Position numbers and translations under genes: made by a program. Below are positions 59,131 through 64,000 of a stretch of DNA of 64,000 nucleotides, piece after piece. The stretch spans positions 37,785,027-37,849,026 of the forward strand of contig CM049308.1 in assembly GCA_026874595.1 (NCBI GenBank), read 5' to 3'. How positions within the stretch are numbered: the first letter of the stretch is position 1; every line of letters starts with the position of its first letter. A model generated the notes under the pieces. That model worked only from the letters and a program-made list of their open reading frames with translations, ran no database searches and was not told the origin of the DNA. The DNA comes from Sipunculus nudus (lineage: Eukaryota; Annelida; Sipuncula; Golfingiida; Sipunculidae).

Positions 59131-59285
59131 TATAATTTTACCAAAAAGAGGATTCAAAAAGAGGAGTTTTATGATTCATAACGGTACATATTTAAATAGT
59201 TTGTTGTTGTGTTGTTAATCCTTGATTTCTTAATAATAACAGATTATCAGGTACGGTTGTTGCTTATTATAGAAGAACGAAAACA

Positions 59286-59482
59286 CTCTTATAATTTTAA
59301 CTGAGTGTTGTTTGGTGATAATCTGTATGTATTGTTCATCGTCTAAATATATTTAACACGTACATAGGCTCTAACAAGCTTGGCAGTCCCCCTATGACCG
59401 TCACTCAATGCGTCAATCTCCCTTGACACTTGCCAGAGATTTTATTAGCTCTCAAGGTTTAAGAAAGTTCATGATTATAATG
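59286..59482 (+). repeat. Direct repeat pair, copy 1
   Basis: 'gagtgttgttt', 'ggtgataat', 'catcgtct', 'aggctctaacaagcttggca' and 'cttgacacttgcc' recur in order 230-250 bases on. Confidence 0.8.
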
Positions 59483-59532
59483 GAGACAGGGTGATTTGGA
59501 ATTAGGAGGCAATATAAATATATCTGCATTTA

Positions 59533-59700
59533 TAATGGAGTGTTGTTTGTATAATTTTGGTGATAATTAGTGTGTATAGCCATCGTCTGAAATAGATTTT
59601 AAATGTACAGAGGCTCTAACAAGCTTGGCACTCTTCCCTGTCATTGCGTAATTCTCCCCTGACAATTGGCGTAATTAGCGCCCACGGCTTAAAATAGTGC
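59533..59700 (+). repeat. Direct repeat pair, copy 2
   Basis: Diverged second copy carrying the exact 20-base 'aggctctaacaagcttggca'. Confidence 0.8.
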
Positions 59701-60026
59701 ATATAATAGTCCAGCAGATAAAAGAAAATAAGGCACACCTCATAGAACACCGCACTTAAAGATATAAACACCACAAGTTTGCAAATGTGTACTTTGGAGA
59801 CCCCCTTACAAGAAAACAACGTTAGCCAGTCAAAAATCAACTGTCATTTACAAAATGGAAACGGACAAAGAGACCAGGTTCTTTAACAATCCTTTCAAAA
59901 ATGAAAGCGGCTAACTAGACGACCCCCTACTTATTTTACATTGGCTGCTTTATTACAGACGTGTAACTGTATATTTACCAGGGTCCATTTAAAAATTTGT
60001 TATATGGAATTTAGTGAAAGGCAAGT
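59701..60026. other. Unassigned stretch
   Basis: No feature recognised. Confidence 0.4.
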
Positions 60027-60034
60027 TTTGGCAG

Positions 60035-60665
60035 TAGGGCTGTGCAATATTATCGACATATCGGTATATCGCGTGTCGCATATGGTTTTGATATATCGGT
60101 ATTTTGTCAAGCGTGACTAAACGGATTACGTTTAGTGAAAGGCTAAAAATTAGAGCAATTTTTCGAGCCGAGGAAGGCCTTTAAGGAAATGTTTAAGTAG
60201 GCTTGATTTAAGACATGATTAAAGGTCCGTCACAGGTAATTTGAAAGTGTACTCGATAACTTATTGGTACCAAAAAAGAAAGAAGTGACAAAGAAAAAGA
60301 ACGAAGTGCTGAACTCTGTCAAAATAATATTATTTTATATCTATATTCGGTCTTTACATCCTGTGTAATTCGCATTGTGTAAACGACCACCTCGCAAATG
60401 CGACCACTTTATTGTGTATCTTACTGAGTAATTTGCTATATTTTCCCCCCATAAATAAACTTATCTACGTATACTTTAATTTTGGCATTATATTAACGAC
60501 TAAAATCATCATATTAATGTCTTTTTCATTGTGTTGTATAATTCCGAAAAAAACACATATTAAATGGTAATTGATACAATAAGATTATGGCGATATGTAT
60601 AGCAATACGCTCCCACATATCGCAATATATTGCAATACGAAAATTGTGGGCGACACCCAGCCCTA
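60035..60665. mobile_element. hAT-type non-autonomous transposon, 631 bp, exact 8-bp target duplication
   Basis: It begins TAGGGCTG and ends CAGCCCTA. TTTGGCAG is directly repeated at 60,027-60,034 and 60,666-60,673. Eight-base duplications and a TAGGG..CCCTA-type terminus are hallmarks of the hAT superfamily. Near both ends are runs of atcg/tatcg and caatat motifs, as often seen in hAT MITEs. No transposase frame is present. The intact ends and perfect duplication suggest a fairly recent insertion. Confidence 0.88.
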
Positions 60666-60673
60666 TTTGGCAG

Positions 60674-62629
60674 TAGGCTATTTACGGTTGTACAATAATT
60701 TGGCATCACGAATATTAATATTTACACTAACAAAGAAATATATAGAATCAACTGATATCAATTATATTAGCAAAGAAATTTTATGAGACATAAGATCTAA
60801 TTTATTTTAAAATTTCACTTCTTTTAAGAATATACTTAATTTATTGATGTATTGTGCCTTCTATAATTGCATGATTTGTCAGCTTTAAAACACTACATTC
60901 CTTTGCAGGTAAACCTAACTTATTTTCCAAAAATTGTATGCTGCGTCAGGGGTAAAAATTTATTTGAAAAATTAATGCCTGCAGGGTATGAGGTTTTCGG
61001 GTTTCATAGACTCGCAAGGACAATTTATTTTTTTGAAAAAGATGTCCATATTTAGAGTAAAAGAAATTTATATATAACCTTTATTTTACCAAGTTTGAGG
61101 CAAATGTCTAAGTATTTTTTTAAACAATAACAGTGATTTTTTTTATGAAAACACTGCTGCTTTCAGTTCCGTGTCTGTTTCATTAGTTTTTCATTACTTT
61201 CTGAGACAGACAAACCAGGCAGGCACAAGCCAAAGCCAAATATATTACATCAAGATTGGAATTTTAATGGTCTTCCAGGCCTGTTTTTTACCAAGTATTA
61301 GCCCCAAACCCCCCTCCTCCCTCCCCCAAAGGACAGGCCTATGACATATGGGCCAATATAAAATATCATGTTGAATAATTAATGCATTTTCGATATGATT
61401 TAATGTAAGGTGTTAAAATCAATTCTCAGGTACATAATATCTTGATTGCTACTCATTATATTTTTTAATGCTGTTTTGTTCCTCTGTTGTTAATGTGATT
61501 TCTAAATATAAGCATTTCCCACATGTCAATAAATACTCGGTATACATTGATTCTGTTACATTTTGGGTCAGTGACGAATTCAGGACGGTGCCCCTTTTTT
61601 CGAAATTTCTAGAACCGCCACATATATGTACATCAAAGATATAGGAAAGACCAAAACATTAAGTATAATGTATATTAATAGTTAAATACAAATGCAAATT
61701 TGTTTTAAGTCCACAATATACATATTCTGTTATTTTTTTATGATACTTTGACTAGACCCAGAGGGACCATGGGTCACTTGTTCCATTAATGCGGTAAATA
61801 AAACAGTTGGCCAATTTAACGTGATTAGTGACGAAACCTGATTCAGAATAAAGTTTCTGTGAAATAGTTCAAGTTGATACTTTTTCCAAGTTATAAATGT
61901 AAGTCCTCTCTAGTATATATTTTCTTTTTGGTTCAACATGATATGAAGAATGCTTGCCAATAACAACAAAGGAGGTCAAATTATAAGACAGTGTAAGAAA
62001 GAGTGATGCCAGGGTTTGTTTATTGTGTGCTCCATTTACCTATAGGTCCAAGTAGAACCGGATTTATAAAAGCTTGACGTAGGTTCATTTTTTTCTATTT
62101 CAGAGGTCCATTAACCATGTGAAAAGTGACAGAAACTAAACAATTTTTTTCTACAGTGCATTTAAAAATGTCCTCTCCAGTAAAAATCTCGACAAAGTCG
62201 GGAGTATAAATCAAGTGATTGTAATTAAGCTACGACCTGTACAGATTCAAGATTTCTTTAATTCAGTAAAGCTGAACAACTTTTTGTGCTATTTTGTTAC
62301 TACGGGGTTGAAAAAAAAGCAAGAGCATATCTCTGTCTTTCATTATATAAAATAAATATTAAATCTTATAAAAAATATACACCTTATAACATACATGAAT
62401 GGATACAGATATATCGTAACAGTCCTGGCGGAATACTACAGAAACAGGCCGTATATAGGTTCACTGGTCCACAACGGGTTTTAAGTACAGCTGTAAAGAA
62501 AAAAGAAAGACAAAATAGAGAGATTGAATTATAGAATTAATGACAGCTTTTATTAGTTCACAAAACTATAAACAAAAATAACTTTTATATAGCTTAGTTG
62601 CGTACCTTTTTTTAAAATATACCGTGTTA
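60674..62629. other. Unassigned AT-rich stretch
   Basis: No gene recognised. Confidence 0.4.
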
Positions 62630-62925
62630 GACCGATAAAATAAGAAGTATGGTTCCCAGGCACCGTCCGCGTCAATTTTAACACATCCCCTCCCCATCAA
62701 CATTTTTTTTTAATAATTTTATTTTCACCATTCAAGAAGATCAAATAATGCAATTTTGTTGTAGTGCTTTTACCTGTTTAGCAAAGAAATTATGTTATTT
62801 TCACGCTTTTCCCTGATCATATGACATTTTTATCGAAACATATAAAAAAGTTAAAAAAAAATAAAATATCGCCTGCCCGCATTGATTTCTAAAAAAAGTC
62901 CCCGAGAACGATATTTTTTTTGGCC
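62630..62925 (-). mobile_element. PIF/Harbinger-like MITE, copy 2 (inverted, older)
   Basis: Reverse complement of the element at 30,324-30,631 over its whole length, with more substitutions. It keeps GGCCAAAAAA at the 62,925 side, while the other end has decayed to GACCGATAAA. 'ttaaaattgacgcgg' and 'cgataaaaatgtcatatgat' are conserved. No clear 3-bp duplication remains. Confidence 0.8.
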
Positions 62926-63519
62926 TGTGACCTAATATTTAACTCAAAAGTAACGCCTTATTACTCAACCTATCTCAAAGCGATCAACGGTGGCCATCCC
63001 GAAAATGGCGGATATCCTGAATTTTTTTGTTATATTTTATCAAACTTTCTATATATATGCCATGAGGAATGCACATACCAAATTTGGTGCTTGTATAGTC
63101 GACTGACGTTATTCTGCCTTTATATGCCGGACTATAAGGGGACAGGGATGTCGGGAACTAGGAGACATTATATAACTCTATCTGCAGCTTGAGAATCAAA
63201 TGTGTAACTTGCATAAATATCTTTTCACTTCTACTCCGTATTGAAAAGATAATAATACATTAAATGGTTTACCAATTACAAATATACATATAACAATTAG
63301 AAGAACTGTAGAATTGATTTGAACAAGAATGGTGGACTCACCTGTAATCTTGTATTCATACGATTCATTCACGCATTTATCCCATGAGTGGTTAAATGTA
63401 TCTACCTTTAATTTATCATGCAATGGATGTTAGATTTCTTTCCTGTGTATACAAGACGGGTGGCGTCGCTACAACCGTTTTTTGGTTGATGCGAATATGT
63501 GCATCTGCTTTCGGTGAAA

Positions 63520-63522
<3 letters not shown>
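62926..63522 (+). other. Old dispersed-repeat fragments, otherwise unassigned
   Basis: 'gaaaatggcggatatcc', 'gaggaatgcacataccaaat' and 'tttggtgcttgta' at about 63,000-63,100 recall the repeats at 1.7-2.9 kb. No gene. Confidence 0.4.

Positions 63523-63568
<46 letters not shown>
63523..63568. repeat. (AT)n microsatellite
   Basis: Alternating AT run. Confidence 0.95.
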
Positions 63569-63570
<2 letters not shown>

Positions 63571-64000
63571 GCTTGGAATTTTGCATGTCCACCCATCTTG
63601 TGTAGCTTTCTAGACTTGCGGCGCTACAGTCACATATTCGTTCAATACATCTGTGCATTTTTCTAAGGAGTGGCTTGAAGTATACCGTTGCAAAGTTTAT
63701 TTTGTACACACAACTGGTGGCGCCATCTGCAATAAATTTCATCTGGCAACCATTTGTAGATTTGTTTTGCTGAACATCACACGTGTCGTTCAATATAATG
63801 GTCTGATATCCTGTATATCCGTCCTACTTGGATAGCAATAATGTATTCATAAAATGAATTTATATTAATCAATTGAACAGTCCTTGCCACTTGTTGCCAC
63901 AACAAGACTATTCCTTGGATAGAGTACACCATGAGATTAAGATAAAAGGAATCCGCTGACGAAATTCAGTATATCACAACCGCAATCATGCTGCTGCTTG
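63569..64000. other. Unassigned window end
   Basis: 'aactggtggcgccatctgca' near 63,713 again recalls the 1.7-2.9-kb repeats. No gene. Confidence 0.4.

Overview
The window is AT-rich animal DNA with no complete, recognisable host gene. Microsatellites, minisatellites, inverted-repeat elements and decayed retrotransposons fill it. The organism is most likely a marine invertebrate, and a mollusc such as a bivalve is my best guess. This rests on a CR1/L2-like APE-type LINE with a degenerate 2A-like motif in its first ORF, GGAC-rich dispersed repeats, many (AT)n tracts and abundant MITE-like elements. The taxon is inference; nothing here proves it. The longest open frames belong either to a retrotransposon or to a minisatellite whose period divides by three.

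Region by region: 1-4.7 kb holds old dispersed repeats, a palindrome set between two (AT)n tracts, and a three-unit 249-bp tandem array whose units contain double-hairpin motifs. A frameshifted reverse-transcriptase remnant lies at 7.1-7.6 kb. From 10.2 to 11.6 kb there is a 31-bp minisatellite and a foldback element. From 14.8 to 16.8 kb a 75-bp minisatellite is split by a 699-bp inverted-repeat element with a 9-bp target duplication. From 19.8 to 22.9 kb a 1.56-kb segment is duplicated head to tail and nearly identical. From 25 to 32 kb there is a tRNA-derived SINE head, a CT microsatellite, a PIF/Harbinger-like MITE and copies of another dispersed family.

The main coding-derived feature is a minus-strand LINE (32,399-38,821). 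It encodes an RNA-binding ORF1, an APE endonuclease, a reverse transcriptase and a C-terminal CCHC-like domain. It is dead: it has stops, frameshifts, a small in-frame deletion at RT motif A, and a solo-LTR-like insertion (32,923-34,244) with a 5-bp target duplication. A second copy of the 699-bp element abuts its 5' end. Further on are a nested palindrome (41.0-41.7 kb), a solo LTR with TG...CA ends and an ATAT duplication (43,824-44,666), a CpG-dense patch (46.85 kb) and a hAT-type element with an exact 8-bp duplication (60,035-60,665).

Four short open segments have splice-like edges: 26,059-26,458 (+), 46,429-46,594 (-), 53,714-53,943 (-) and 57,963-58,219 (+). They are the only candidates for host exons and I hold them at low confidence. 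The rest reads as intergenic or intronic sequence shaped by successive transposon insertions. Several nested insertions give a relative order of events.
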